From the NCBI RefSeq assembly GCF_949987515.2, contig NC_082683.1, positions 102,287,918 to 102,351,917 on the forward strand: a stretch of DNA of 64,000 nucleotides. Reading direction: 5' to 3'. The notes under the pieces are model-generated. The model was not told the DNA's origin. It saw only the letters and a program-made list of their open reading frames with translations, and searched no databases. This document shows positions 22,710-33,945 of this stretch, piece after piece. The translations under genes were made by a program, and so were the position numbers. Source of the stretch: Delphinus delphis (lineage: Eukaryota; Chordata; Mammalia; Artiodactyla; Delphinidae). Each line of letters begins with the position of its first letter. Within the stretch, counting starts at the first letter, position 1.

Positions 22710-24165
22710 ATTCCTTCGGCTGAAACAGTGATGACAGAAAGTGCAAGGTCGGCCTGCTCAGTCTTCAGCGCCTCTATCATCAAGGACCCTGGTTCTTCCC
22801 ATCTTTTCCCCTCGGATGGCCTCAACAGATTTGCTTTTCCTCGTGGTGACGAAATGGCTGCCTCTTTTCCAAGAATCTAGTGCATGGAGCTGTCCCTTCT
22901 GCGTTTCCTTTTAAGAGAGAAAATGTCTTTCCCAGAATCCACTCTCCGACCTCCCCAGAGGACTTCTCATATCTCACTGGCCAAAACGATGTCACACGCC
23001 CGTATCTAGACTATGGGCGTCCATGACTGGCTTGGATCCACCAGCTTTTACCATAGAGCTTAAAGCAGAGTTACCTTTCCTTGAGTAGTTGGCAGGGAGG
23101 TGGGGAGGGAGGCATGACATTCAAAGGAAACCAGAGCTCTGCCAACAAGAAGAGAAAACAAATGGCTGTTGTGTAGGTAACCAACAGTGTCTGCCACAGG
23201 CAGGGCCCGGCGTCATGCATCCTTGCGTCTTCCCTCCCTGGCCACACCCGTCCTGCACTGGCACATATGGACGCTCAACAAATATCGGTGGAATTCAGCC
23301 AAACGAGGAATTATCCTGTGGGTGTGAGAAAACAGTGAGCATTATAATAGAGTGGCACAATTGGACATTTGTGCATAGAAAGTGGAAAGAGGGCCATGAA
23401 ATCCAAACAGATGCAAACAAGGACTTCGCAGAGGAGGTGGGGAAGCTCCGGTCCAAACCCTAGGCTGGGCCTGACTGGCCTGACTCCCAGTTCCACATCC
23501 AGGGAGCGGGCCCCAGGCCAGAGGGCTGGGCCTCTCCCAGCAGGGCCCAGCTGGGCCTTCTCCTCATTTCAACCCTTGCCTCCACTGGGCCAGGGGTCTA
23601 CATCCAGCCCACAGCCTGTCAGGCACAAAGGAGGTTCCCAATGAGGCCTGCCAGTGCCTAGCTGCTCTCTGGGCACATCATGGGCACCATAAGTCTGTGG
23701 ACCAAGAATACCTTAGCACAGGAGGTCTGGGCTCTGAAAACAAGTCCTCCCTTCACTCAGGGTCAGGGACGACTCCTTCAGCCGGGGTCACAGGTCTCTG
23801 CACCCTCGTTCCTCTTCAGGCCACCCTGTTCCTATCCTTGCCTCCCAGCTCAGCTTTCCAGCACATTCTCCCAGATTCTTTGGGCTACGGACAGCAGTCC
23901 AGACCCCAAAGGCACATGCCTCCACCCTTGAGTGGAAAATGCACAAAGAACTGTATAGAAAATATACTGAACACGAGGCTCTGAAGTCTCACAGATGCCC
24001 TACGTCTACATCACAGGTCCATGAGTTTTTACCTATTGGAAGTTTTGGAGTTCCTTTTCAAATACTGTAGAGCTGGGATTTCAGGGGCTAAAGAAAACTG
24101 CGTTGAATGCAGCCACTCTCAGAACTCATGACACGTATGCAACATGCGATACACAGTGACGGAGC
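22710..24165. other. Intronic sequence with minor MIR/L2 ends
   Basis: GACGCTCAACAAATATCGGTGG near 23270 looks like a MIR/L2 terminus. Otherwise nothing was recognised. Confidence 0.35.
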
Positions 24166-24169
24166 AATA

Positions 24170-24249
24170 TTAGGTTGAACTGTATGACACTGCCGACACT
24201 CGACCGTTTTTGACCTACGAACATGGCAACGTCACACAGTTCAACCTAA
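24170..24249. mobile_element. 80-bp mariner-type MITE (hairpin element)
   Basis: Perfect 14-bp terminal inverted repeats (TTAGGTTGAACTGT and its complement) bound an 80-bp element flanked by the TA dinucleotide on both sides (24168-24169 and 24250-24251), the mariner target signature. The arms stay partly complementary further inwards (TGAC..TGCC). Size, ends and TA target agree with the MADE1/Hsmar1 class, though the internal sequence differs. It sits inside an antisense L2 fragment. Confidence 0.88.
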
Positions 24250-24251
24250 TA

Positions 24252-24345
24252 TTTACTCTGTGCCAGGCAACTGGCTTGGGACACCATGACCAACTACACA
24301 GCCATACTCCCTGTCCTGATGGAACTTACAGTCTAGTGCATTAAA
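24252..24345 (-). mobile_element. L2 LINE 3' fragment (antisense)
   Basis: TACTCTGTGCCAGGCAACTGGC and CTGTCCTGATGGAACTTACAGTCTAGTG match the reversed L2 end. Confidence 0.7.
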
Positions 24346-24361
24346 CCATGAACTAAAAAGT

Positions 24362-24506
24362 CATCTCGGGTGGGAGGGAGGGAGACGCAAGAGGGAAGAG
24401 ATATGGGAACATAAGTATACGTATAGCTGATTCACTTTGTTATAAAGCAGAAACTAACACACGACTGTAAAGCAATTATACCTCAATAAAGATGTTAAAA
24501 AAAAAA
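24362..24506 (+). mobile_element. L1 LINE 3' end (younger, cetartiodactyl type)
   Basis: GGGAAGAGATATGGGAACATAAG, ATAGCTGATTCACTTTGTTATAAAGCAG, AATTATACCTCAATAAAGATG and an A tail. These are well-preserved words of the L1 3' terminus. Truncated at the 5' end. Confidence 0.9.
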
Positions 24507-24559
24507 GTCATCTGTTTTTAAAAAAAGAAAAGAAAGGAATACACAGTTTAGCTGCACTA

Positions 24560-24715
24560 TTATAATTAATTATATGCGTAGTTATGTGTTTACTGCCTGA
24601 CTTCTTTGCACGCCTATAATCCACAAGGATGGCTCTGTCTCCTCTATATAACACACAGCCAAACACGTAGCAGAAAGCACTGGATATCTGTTAAACTTAT
24701 TAATTCATGTTACGG
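24560..24715 (+). mobile_element. L2 LINE 3' end (sense)
   Basis: ATCCACAAGGATGGCTCTGTCTCC, ACACAGCCAAACACGTAGCAG and TGTTAAACTTATTAATTCATG follow the L2 3' terminus. Confidence 0.55.
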
Positions 24716-24719
24716 TAGA

Positions 24720-26850
24720 CAAGTGCAGGTGCTGTGGAAGCATCCGGCAAAGTGATCTAACTAATTCGGGGACGTAAGTGTCAGGGCCTTCACCAACTTG
24801 GAATTTCTAACATTGCTGATAAGGCTGAATTAGGTCCTCGAAAGACAGCTCCGTATACCACACAGATATTGCCAGCAGCATAAGTACATGGGGTTTCACG
24901 GGGATTATTTAAAATACTTAATAGAACAAACTGTTTTTAAGCACAGCCTCGTATTTCAGAAACGCCATTTACATGAACAATTGGTAGGTTAATTGCAAAT
25001 CCTTCTTATTTCTCTCCTAAAGCAGGATGCCCCGAGGATCTTCAGCAGGTGCTCTATTAGCCTAGTCTGAGTTCCAGTATTTACTTAAAAGTACTAACAG
25101 TGAAGTTCTGGAGAAATATCTGGTAACTCGGACATTTTTCTAATTCAAACTAATCTTCCTCGTTAGTCTACCTTGTTAGGGATTTTACGATCCTATTAAG
25201 ACGAAGCATCAAAGGCTGCCCTTCGAGTAATATTCACCAAATTCTTTTGCAGGACACTTCGGGCAGCGAGAACCAGAGCTAACATCAGAGAACAGGTGGG
25301 AAAAAAAATAAAGAAATGACAATTTGGAGAGCAGCTGTAATCCAATTCAGCCTAATACGTGACACCTAGATGAAGTCACATTCAAATTCCAAGCAAAGCA
25401 CGTGAAAACTTTAGGCCCCGCACCCCTGATCTTTTGATTGACCTGACGTAATTTCATGAAAAACATCGGTGAACACCACTAACCGGCAGGCCTCCTATCT
25501 ATTTTGCGGCATCTCCGTGAGAGCCAGCCCTTGACACACTGCAGAGACATCAATGAGCCTGGATAGTATCTTCATGCGTGTCTGGCCCGTCACTGCTCGC
25601 TGTACCAGCACAGAGATTTGGTAAAACACTGGTCACATTCATGGAACGTCTTAAACTCTCTTGACATAGCAAATGATCAGCAGGCCCTGTCCCCATGCCA
25701 AAGGCAGACAAAACTCTGTCGCCAGCAAGGAGGACACCCGGTCTCTCCGAAGGACGCCAAAGTCCCTGTCCTGCCTCCTTTGCGGAACCCTGCCAATCTC
25801 TGGGATGCAGGCATGATCAGGGGCTAGGGGAGATTATGCTCTGAATGTCTTAAGTGATTAGTTACTTAAAATCCTCCACCTGACTTCAGTCATTCCCCGT
25901 TGCAGATGACAGAGAAAAAGCCTACTTGATTAAAGCCTGAATGCCTATACATTTGAAAAAGGGAAAATATGCAGAAGAAAACAAGAGTCAGATTACTGAT
26001 GGGCATAGCACCAGCCCCAGGACATCAGGGGCTGCTGAATAAATTATGACAAGGAAGCACATACATTAACCATAGATTCGCCAGAAATGCCTCCGCCCTT
26101 CCGGCTCTCACACTCACTTTCCCCCAAAGCATAGATTGAATCTGGCCTTGTCCTCAAGCGTGGCCTGGCTCTTCCTAGATTCCAAATATGGGAAATTACA
26201 GCTCTTCTGTGGTGGGGTAAGAGCGGGAAGGCAATGTTTGTGTTGCGTAACGTTTTAATTAAAACAAAGACGACGTACCCAGAATTTCTCTCTTCTGCTG
26301 GGAGAGTTTTCCAGGCCTCCTCCCACTCTCTCCCCACCCAGGCCATCAGTCTTTTCATCACCTCCAGAATAATTCCCCTTTTAAATAAGGGGATTATGCA
26401 TAATGAGATCTGCAAAGAGTCTTCTAAAATAAATTCAAGTCTAGAGCCACATTCATTTTCACCTACTTTCAACCTTCTTAGAAATCCACCCTTGGGCGTG
26501 GGGGGTGGAGTGGATGGACCTGGACTCGGAGTGTGAGAGAGAAAGGGGCTACTACGCGTGCTGCTTCTCCCAGCCGAGGGGTGCGGGGACACCCAGCTAA
26601 AAGTCATCCCCCATCCTGACACAGGGAAGGAGAAAGACCTGGGCCGGTGCTCCGAATGCAATCTTGCTCTTTTGTAATGCAATACCAGTAGACAGATTGC
26701 CAAACTCTCCAGCAAGCTACCTTACTGTACTGAAACATCAGAAGACCTTAAGATACTGCTCAGCAAATCATCTCTGAACAGCGTCAGGGAGGGTTGTCTA
26801 GCTTGGGGATGAGCCAAGAACAAACTTATCCGCACAGTCCCTCCTCTAAT
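24720..26850. promoter_or_regulatory. Repeat-poor intronic block, candidate regulatory DNA
   Basis: About 2.1 kb with no recognisable transposon, in a window otherwise crowded with them. It contains TGACGTAA near 25445 (CRE/ATF-like), TTTGATTGACC nearby, and a perfect 12-bp palindrome ATTATGCATAAT at 26393-26404 (POU-like). This suggests, but does not show, a conserved intronic element. The 223-codon minus-strand frame at 26044-26715 has no domain. Confidence 0.3.
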
Positions 26851-28690
26851 AAACCAACAGATGTGTCCATCTGCGAAGCAGAACCCCCGCAACGGACCAT
26901 CCATCTCCAGACCAACACAAAACCACCGCAGAACAAAAGCACTGCGGAAAACCAGAAAGGTCTCTGAGGAGAGCTGCTCGTGGGGAGAAGGCTGGCCCTG
27001 CGCACAGGCTCCTGGGAGCAGCCCTGCCTGCTCCGGGGCTCAAGCCATCGCCACCGGGCACAGCTTACAACCTGCCTGGGACCTGCAGACTTAGAGTACG
27101 TGGGCGAGAGGGGAGAAATACCAGGGACGAGGGAGAGAAGCGCAGATCAGGGCTTCTTAAGGTTAACCCCATGTCGAGGGAAGGCCCCCGGGAAGGTGCA
27201 GATCTGGAAGAGTCCGTCAGTGTGTCCCGTGCCACCCGGCTGAGCTAACCCAGCAGCTTCCGGAAAACAACCGTGGTGAGAGCCTTGGGCTCCGGACAGG
27301 AGTTAAGGGAGGCCAAGTACCACGTAAGGGTGATCAGCCTTAACACCACCATACCCCTAACACCAGGGTCCTCAGCAGAAAGCTGGCTGTGGACGCTGTC
27401 TCCTATCTGATGGCAAAGTATGTGACTATTCTAGGTCTCCTTTGTTCTGACTTCCTAGAAGTTCAGAGCTAAGTATGCAATTCCCGATTCCAATACAACA
27501 TCCCCAGCAGTTAATAAGCACGTCTCCCACCATCATTGGTACCCTTCTCCTACTCCTATAGGCCCTTCACCAGGCCTGCCCAGGGCATGTGTAATTCATG
27601 GCTGCTAATGAAGAGCTGAGAACAAAACAGGAAGAAAAGATGTAAGAAATAGTCAGTAAAAAGACTTACCTTAGGAAAAGAGTTCCCTTACGTCAGAGTG
27701 TCTTTAATTAATCTTTCTATTTATTGAAGATTAAAAATACCTATCAGGTGACTACTTAAAATGTTCATTATGATTTTAGCTTTCGGTTCTTGGTATTTGA
27801 GATAACAGAACGATGACTGCTTGTAACAGGCACTCAAATATTTGTCGAAGGAATAGATGGAAGTCTTTTCAGGAAAGTACTGTAAGGAGATTCTAGTGGT
27901 CTCTGGATGGGTGGTAGCCAGGTCAAACCCTGATGTTTAAGAAGGCTTGGCTGTGATATGTGAACCCGACAACCACCCCTCCAAAACAGCGACTCTTTTA
28001 AAAATCAGGTCTAAAGGTGAACCAGCCAGGAAACCTGCTTTTGCCCCCAGGGTTTTAAAGAAAGTCACACCAGTGAACCTGAGAAGTAACCCAACACTTT
28101 GAAATGATCATCTTTTTACAGCAATAGTTGCTCCTGCAGGGTTAAAGAAAAAAAGTTCTCTTCCTTTGGGTTAAGGCCTTGAAGGTCTGGTAGCCAGCAA
28201 CCTTAAAGGTTACTCCAGTCCAGCTCACTCTAAATGGAAGAATCATGTGGGAGTTGAAAACGCAGGAAAACTTCTCATTTTTTTCCTAGTCTATGAACAA
28301 ATAAGAACAGTTGATTGAATTGGATACAAAATCCAGTATTTACGACTGTCCTCTTAACAAGTTTTGAATGGGCTTTATTTTAATTCAAGATTATAACTAA
28401 GACGGTCAATAAAATATGTGTGTGCTTAATTTGTTAAATGTATGTGTTTCTAGAGAACATATTCAGAATAAACAAGTCAATTATTTCTCTTAAGTACATT
28501 AAAACTTAAGGGTAGTGTTTTTATTATGACTCTTGCTCTTGATACAGCAAGACAAAATTATTCTGTTATATGGCTATTGAATAAGGCTCACTACTCCCCA
28601 ACGATTTCACCAATTACAGCTTCTTCTAGCTATAAAATAACCAAATCAGTTCTTATATGGCCATAAAACTGAGACTGAAAAAAACAGTGG
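26851..28690. other. Intronic sequence, mostly without a clear element
   Basis: AT-rich from about 27.6 kb. Only a short L2-like end (GGCACTCAAATATTTGTCGAAGGAATAG near 27830) was noticed. Confidence 0.35.
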
Positions 28691-28714
28691 AATAAATCAC
28701 CCCTTTAAAATCAA

Positions 28715-28985
28715 GTTGTTGAATAATATGTTCTGTATGAGTCCATTTATGTCAAAAAAAAATCTATATTTGTGCGAGTATATGACTAGAAATTATAGAA
28801 AAAAAGCCTGAGAGAACATAGTGTATCAAACTGTAAAAAAATATATTTCAGACTCAACAAGGGGCTCAGGGCAGAGAGGGGAACTTTCACTTTTTACTTT
28901 CTGTCGATACTGTTTGGATTTTTACAACAGAACTATATTCACATGTCACTCTGTCCAAAAAATTAGAAGTCAAAGAAATAGAGCA
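28715..28985 (+). mobile_element. Old L1 3' untranslated fragment
   Basis: TATGAGTCCATTTATGTCAAAAAAAAATCTATATTTG, then TTTCACTTTTTACTTTCTGTCGATACTGTTTGGATTTTTACAA, are typical of old L1M 3' untranslated sequence. Confidence 0.65.
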
Positions 28986-28989
28986 AGCA

Positions 28990-29930
28990 AAAATAAGCTA
29001 TCTTGTGAAACTGCAACTTACAGCTCATCACCTTTCTGTTATGTAACATTCTACCCTGAAGCACTTTATTTGTTTTAAATTATGCCAAATCTTCAGTGAA
29101 AATCGAGATTTCCTTCCTGATGGGGGTGCTACATCTAAGAGGTTGTGAAATTTCATTCTCTGGAAGTCTTTAGAAAGGGTGGGTATGTGGGGTGGGGAAG
29201 TGGTAACTGGCCAGGACAGGGAAGGTGGGGTTTGCCCTGAAGCAGCCATGGTTACTCACACACAGGTCTCCAGTTCCTGCTCCTCCTAAAAGCCCTTCCT
29301 AGCAACGGTCAAATCAAGGTTGCCGATGCAACCAGTTGATGGGCAAAAACCCCTAAGTAAGTTACGCAAGCCCCTTAGGGCTCTCAAAGTAACACTTGGG
29401 GTGAGGAAGCTGGCCACCTTACAGGTTTCAAAAACACCTCACCATGATACCACTTTCCCTAAGCTGCGGACACAGGGCTAAGGTACCTAATGGGTCCAGG
29501 CTATGTCTCCTTTGGTCACTGGCAACCCCGAGCACCAAACTAATTTTGCTTTAAAACTGGACTACTGTATCAAATGTGAGGGGTCACACTGATTATCACA
29601 TAGAAAAAACAGATTAATACTACTTAATCAATGCTGCCTGGCTGGGAGACAGAAGATTTCAAATTTATGGGGCTCTTGGGGGAAGGAGAGTTAATAAAGG
29701 GGGTCCCTGAGAAGGAGGTAGGCAGCCCATCTCATGACATGGCTCGGTTACCAGCATAACACAAGCAGGAGCCAGTGCCCAGCTGAGAGCAGAGAAGGTG
29801 TTTGCAGAGGCTGCCATGGAAAAGGAGCAGACCGTACCCCAGAGTAGCGGAAAATGGGTGTTACAAGCAAAAGCAGAAACAAATACATGAAAATAACACC
29901 AACTTAAGGCAATTCTGAACATACTCCACT
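28990..29930. other. Intronic sequence without a clear element
   Basis: No recognised repeat or exon. Confidence 0.35.
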
Positions 29931-29949
29931 ATATCAAAGAATCATAATG

Positions 29950-30241
29950 AGGGACTTCCCTCATGGCGCAGTGGTTAAGAGTCCGCCTGCCAAAGCAGGG
30001 GACGCGGGTTCGAGCCCTGGTCCAGGAGGATCCCACATGCCGCAGAGCAACTAAGCCCGTGCGCCGCAACTACTGAGCCTGTGCTCTAGAGCCCGCGAGC
30101 CACAGCTACTGAAGCCCGCGCACCTAGAGCCCGAGCTCCGCAACAAGAGAAGCCACCACAACGAAAAGCCCACGTGCCACAACAAAGACCCAACGCAGCC
30201 AAAAATAAATAAATAAAATAAATAAATTTATATAAAAAAAG
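29950..30241 (+). mobile_element. CHR-type SINE, long form
   Basis: GGGACTTCCCTCATGGCGCAG head, GGTTCGAGCCCTGG box, CGCAACTACTGAGCC modules and an AAATAAATAAATAAAAT tail. A perfect 14-bp target duplication AAAGAATCATAATG lies at 29936-29949 and 30242-30255. Confidence 0.95.
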
Positions 30242-30429
30242 AAAGAATCATAATGGGAAAGTACGCATAGCTGGTATCAGATTTCTTCCCTCTGTTTTAA
30301 TAAAGGGAAGGTCTGGGGACCTGTCAGTTGATGGGAAGAGGTCCCACGAGAAGACTGGACACCAGTCTCTTTGAGTTCACAGTTTTGCTAGAATGTCTTT
30401 GCTCTGATGATGTTTTGATGGACATACAA

Positions 30430-31075
30430 AAGCTCTTCCTTCGGTACAGAAACAGGTCCCCTTCACTTCCACTCTGGACCCCCCACCTCCAGTAATGCCC
30501 CCTGCCCTCCCTGCCACTTCTCCCGCTGGTCCTCTAGGACACCTACCTACAGCTCTCTGGTGTCTGCCATCTGTCTCTGATCCAAATACCTAGACCTCAC
30601 ACCAACCGACTGTTCCAGTTCTTCCCACCAGCACCTCTAAGGGCCCAGGCCCACTGACACTCGGGCTTCTCCACCCCTTCAGAAGTCTTCTCAAAACAGC
30701 CCCTTGTGCCCCGGTGTCCTCCACCCCACAATTCTGCCAGGACCTCACTCTCCTATTACTTAAATAAATGCCTAAAATTCCCGCCCATCCAGAAAGCCCT
30801 TCCAGACTGACCACTCGAGAGCTACTCCAGTCGCATCCCTCTCCTGGACAGAGCATTCCCTTCACTCCTCCTGCTAAGCTGAAAGCAAGACCAAACTTGC
30901 CTCGCCTCTCCTTCCCCAACAGGACAACTGTCCTTGGAGAACACGTGGTATATCACTGTCTCCTTGTCCACCTGCAAAGTGATTTACCCCTTTTTTACCC
31001 CAGGCTTTAGATTATCATCTCCTAGAGGGGAGGGACATGGTTGTGTTCCAGCAAAGCCTGCATCACCTGGATGAA
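30430..31075 (+). mobile_element. Probable L2 remnant (sense)
   Basis: AGAAAGCCCTTCCAGACTGACCAC, TTATCATCTCCTAGAGGGGAGGGACATGG and AGCCTGCATCACCTGG follow the sense L2 3' region. The left part is weaker. Confidence 0.5.
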
Positions 31076-31411
31076 GGGAAATAGGGTATTCGGGTGAATT
31101 TCATAGAGGGTTAATAGAGGGTTAGGCAGAACCTTTGTTTCAACTCTCATGATCATAAAACCTATTATAAAGCTTTTTAAGATACATCTGACCACTTCCC
31201 AGCCTGAGTAGAGTTAATATAATTTAATCTTTGATTCAGAATCTTGCAGTGCCCCCAGGCTCATGATTCTCTCCTGCTACTGTAATTACAGATGCAGAAG
31301 ATGTAGAGACTGGGCTGATGGTGGCCTGGAAGCCAATTTCTAGAATCAATCCTTGCTACTACATCTTGTGATTTTCACCTTCCTGAAAGTGGAGCTCAAA
31401 AGTAAAAACAA

Positions 31412-31623
31412 GGGCTTCCCTGGTGGCGTAGTGGTTGGGAGTCCGCCTGCCGATGCAGGGGGTGCGGGCTCGTGCCCCGGTCCGGGAGGATCCCGCGTGC
31501 CGCGGGGCGGCTGGGCCCGTGGGCCGTAGCCGCTGGGCCTGCGCGTCCGGAGACTGTGCTCCGCAACGGGAGAGGCCGCAACAGTTGGAGGACCGCGTGC
31601 CGCAAAAAAAAAAAAAAAAAAAA
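31412..31623 (+). mobile_element. CHR-type SINE, short GC-rich form, CpG-rich copy
   Basis: GGGCTTCCCTGGTGGCGTAG head, GCTCGTGCCCCGGTCC box, GCGCGTCCGGAGACTG, and an A tail of about two dozen bases. A 14-bp target duplication AAAAGTAAAAACAA lies at 31398-31411 and 31624-31637. It is unusually CpG-rich, with G replacing A at several family positions, which suggests a recent insertion or distinct subfamily. Confidence 0.95.
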
Positions 31624-31639
31624 AAAAGTAAAAACAAAA

Positions 31640-32380
31640 TCCCACTTATCTGGGATGGGATTCTAGTTAAGGGAGGCCCATTGTCATGGTCTTTGTTAAG
31701 TGCCTGCCACTGTGGCCCACAATTAGTCACTTAATAAAAGGGTCTCGATGAGGGAATTTGGCAACATGTGATTTTCTACAAATATAAGCTTGGTTTTCAT
31801 GCAACCATTCATTTCTTTGAAAAAATAGGGTCATTCACACACAGGTGTCCTAAATTTCCTTAAATTAAAATCCAACCCTTTACAAGGAATAGCTGTGCTC
31901 ACATCAAAGCAGCAAAGAAACAGGTGTCCAATCACGGTGAATGAGGAACTCCCAAAGGAACCTACAAATACTAATCAAGGAGCCATAATTCAGGATGCAC
32001 AAGGCCAGGGACCATGGGAGGCCAGGAAGTGGAGCCACTTCATCCAGTTCCCAGGCTAGGGCTCAGTGGAAGTGGTCTGCCTGGGCTCAAGGCAGACCCA
32101 GTCTAAGCCCAAATCTCAAACTCATTACAATCTGAACTAATTCTCTGTGTCCGGCAACATCCCACATGAACTGGTCCCTGAAACTACTGACAGTCATTTC
32201 TCCAATCCCTAAAGGGCCACTCTGCCACCACTATGACTGCTGACTCCTCTGCATTGGCAGGACTCTCATGGGAAGAGAATGCCCTCCCCATCCAAAGACT
32301 GCCCATTTCTGAAAGCCCAGCCCAAGTCCTCACGCATAGGTCTTTCCCAGTGACCTATGGGAAACAACAACCAGTGACCA
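31640..32380. other. Intronic sequence, possible weak L2 text
   Basis: GAGAATGCCCTCCCCATCC and GCCCAGCCCAAGTCCTCACG at 32270-32340 resemble sense L2. Nothing firm. Confidence 0.35.
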
Positions 32381-32384
32381 CATT

Positions 32385-32872
32385 GAACTTTACCTTGAAC
32401 TTCCCGGGAGTCCATGGACAGACTTCAGGAGGTATGTGAACTTGAACGGGAAAAAAAATTACATCTTCATTTTCACGAACCTCTAAGTTAACTGTTCCTT
32501 AATTGTGAATGTAGGCAAGCATCATGGTAATGTTTCCAGGACCTGTGACTGTCACAATACAAACCATAGCTACTTTCATATCACATCACAGTGGATGCAG
32601 ATACCTCAAAATATCATTTTCACCCTTCACTACAGCAAAATTACGTACTTGTTAGATCTGCTGGTAGATCTTGTTATTAATGTGTTATTAAAGAAGCACA
32701 TTGCTGTATCATAATTTTAAATATTTTCATGGCAGCATTTCAATATAATTGATTTTCTCTGTTATCCTAAGTTTTTATTTATGCATTTGAGAATGTTATC
32801 CTAAGAAGGGGTCCATAGGCTTCACCAGGCTGCCAGAAGGACCCACGGCACAAAAAAGGTTAAGAACCCCTG
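32385..32872. mobile_element. hAT-type DNA transposon (non-autonomous, 5'-truncated)
   Basis: Ends with AAGGTTAAGAACCCCTG, the hAT terminal type whose other end reads CAGGGGTTCTTAACC. It holds the expected internal words GAGTCCATGGACAGACTTCAGGAGG, GAACTTGAACGGGAAAAAAAATTACATC, TCATATCACATCACAGTGG and GGGGTCCATAGGCTTCACCAGGCTGCC. The first terminus is missing, so it could not move even with transposase supplied. I cannot name the exact family. Confidence 0.75.
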
Positions 32873-32877
32873 GTCAG

Positions 32878-33045
32878 TGGAGTAAAAGCATGAGCTCTAT
32901 AGCCAGACAACCTGGATTCAAACCCAGGCCCTGCCAATTTCTAGCTCTTTCCCTTTGAGCACAATGATTTGAACTCCCTGAGCCTTGAATTTCCTCATCT
33001 TGATCGAGGGAGTCAATATAGAAACAACACCTACCTTGTGAAACC
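32878..33045 (+). mobile_element. MIR SINE (sense)
   Basis: GAGCTCTATAGCCAGACAACCTGGATTCAAACCCAGGCCCTGCC, then TCCTCATCTTG and ACAACACCTACCTTG, in MIR order. It abuts the hAT element. Confidence 0.85.
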
Positions 33046-33210
33046 ATTCATTCATCAAAAATTTAACTGAATACCTACTTCGTGCCAGGCACAAGGCTGA
33101 GTTCTGGGGCTACAGTAATGAACTGCACAGAGATGGTCCCTAAGCACTTTATACGGAAGATCATGCTCTATAAAGTGTTTGGCTGTGACTGGCACATAAG
33201 CATTCTATAA
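33046..33210 (-). mobile_element. L2 LINE 3' end (antisense)
   Basis: CATTCATTCATCAAAAATTTAACTGAATACC, CGTGCCAGGCACAAGGCTGAG and ACAGAGATGGTCCCTAAGC match the reversed L2 terminus. Confidence 0.65.
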
Positions 33211-33339
33211 ACACTACAGTACCACTGTTAAAACCACAATATTGAGCACTCAATTGTATGCTGATTTGCGTTGCTTCCCAGGTAACAAGTGTTGGTTCAT
33301 CTAGCTCACGCCTTCCCAAAAAGGCTTCCTGGAGGCCCG

Positions 33340-33945
33340 GGGCGGGGCCTCATACTCAGAGGGGCATCTTGTTAGATGCAAGAACACAGGATTTGAACCA
33401 AATGGTCCTGATTTCAAAACCCTGTTCTGCCACTTCCTAGCTTTGTAACTGTGCCAGAGACCAAGAGCTGTCCCCTCCAAAATTCTGTCCTCTCCTTCCC
33501 CTACAATAATAGAGCCCCAGTTTTGGCTGGATACTTAGAATTAGATGACATTTCCCAGCCTCCGTTGCAGCAAAGTATGGTCATGTGATCAAGTTCTAAC
33601 CAATGGGGATATAAGCAGAAGCAATGTGTGCACAAGGGCATGCCCTTCACCAACCCTTTTCCTCCTTCGTAATGGTTGGGACTAGCACAGCCATCTTGGA
33701 CCATGAGATGACCTTGGGAATAGAGGCATGCACTTGGAACAAGACAGAAAGGACCTGGATCCCCACCCCTGTAGAGCACCATTCCAAACCATTTCAGGCA
33801 AGTTCCTTAACCTCCCTGGACCTCAATATCCCCATCTACGAACGAATGATAATATAAGGTGTCTAGCTGGCAAGACTGTTTGAGGATTTAATGAGATAGG
33901 ACTTGCTTCACAGTAAGGGCTAAAGTTAGGAGAGGTGGTAGTACT
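33340..33945 (+). mobile_element. MIR SINE split by an older insertion
   Basis: The first part (GAACACAGGATTTGAACC... CTGTTCTGCCACTTCCTAGCTTTGTAACTGTG, to about 33455) and the second part (AGTTCCTTAACCTCCCTGGACCTCAATATCCCC... to about 33945) together make one MIR. The 33470-33785 segment between them contains TTTCCCAGCCTCCGTTGCAGC, CCAATGGGGATATAAGC and GCAGCCATCTTGGACCATGAG, words of an ancient LTR-like repeat. Confidence 0.65.

Noticed and set aside
26044..26715. 223-codon minus-strand frame
   Set aside because: No domain, no flanking splice or promoter signals, low-complexity Pro/Ser region. Most likely chance.
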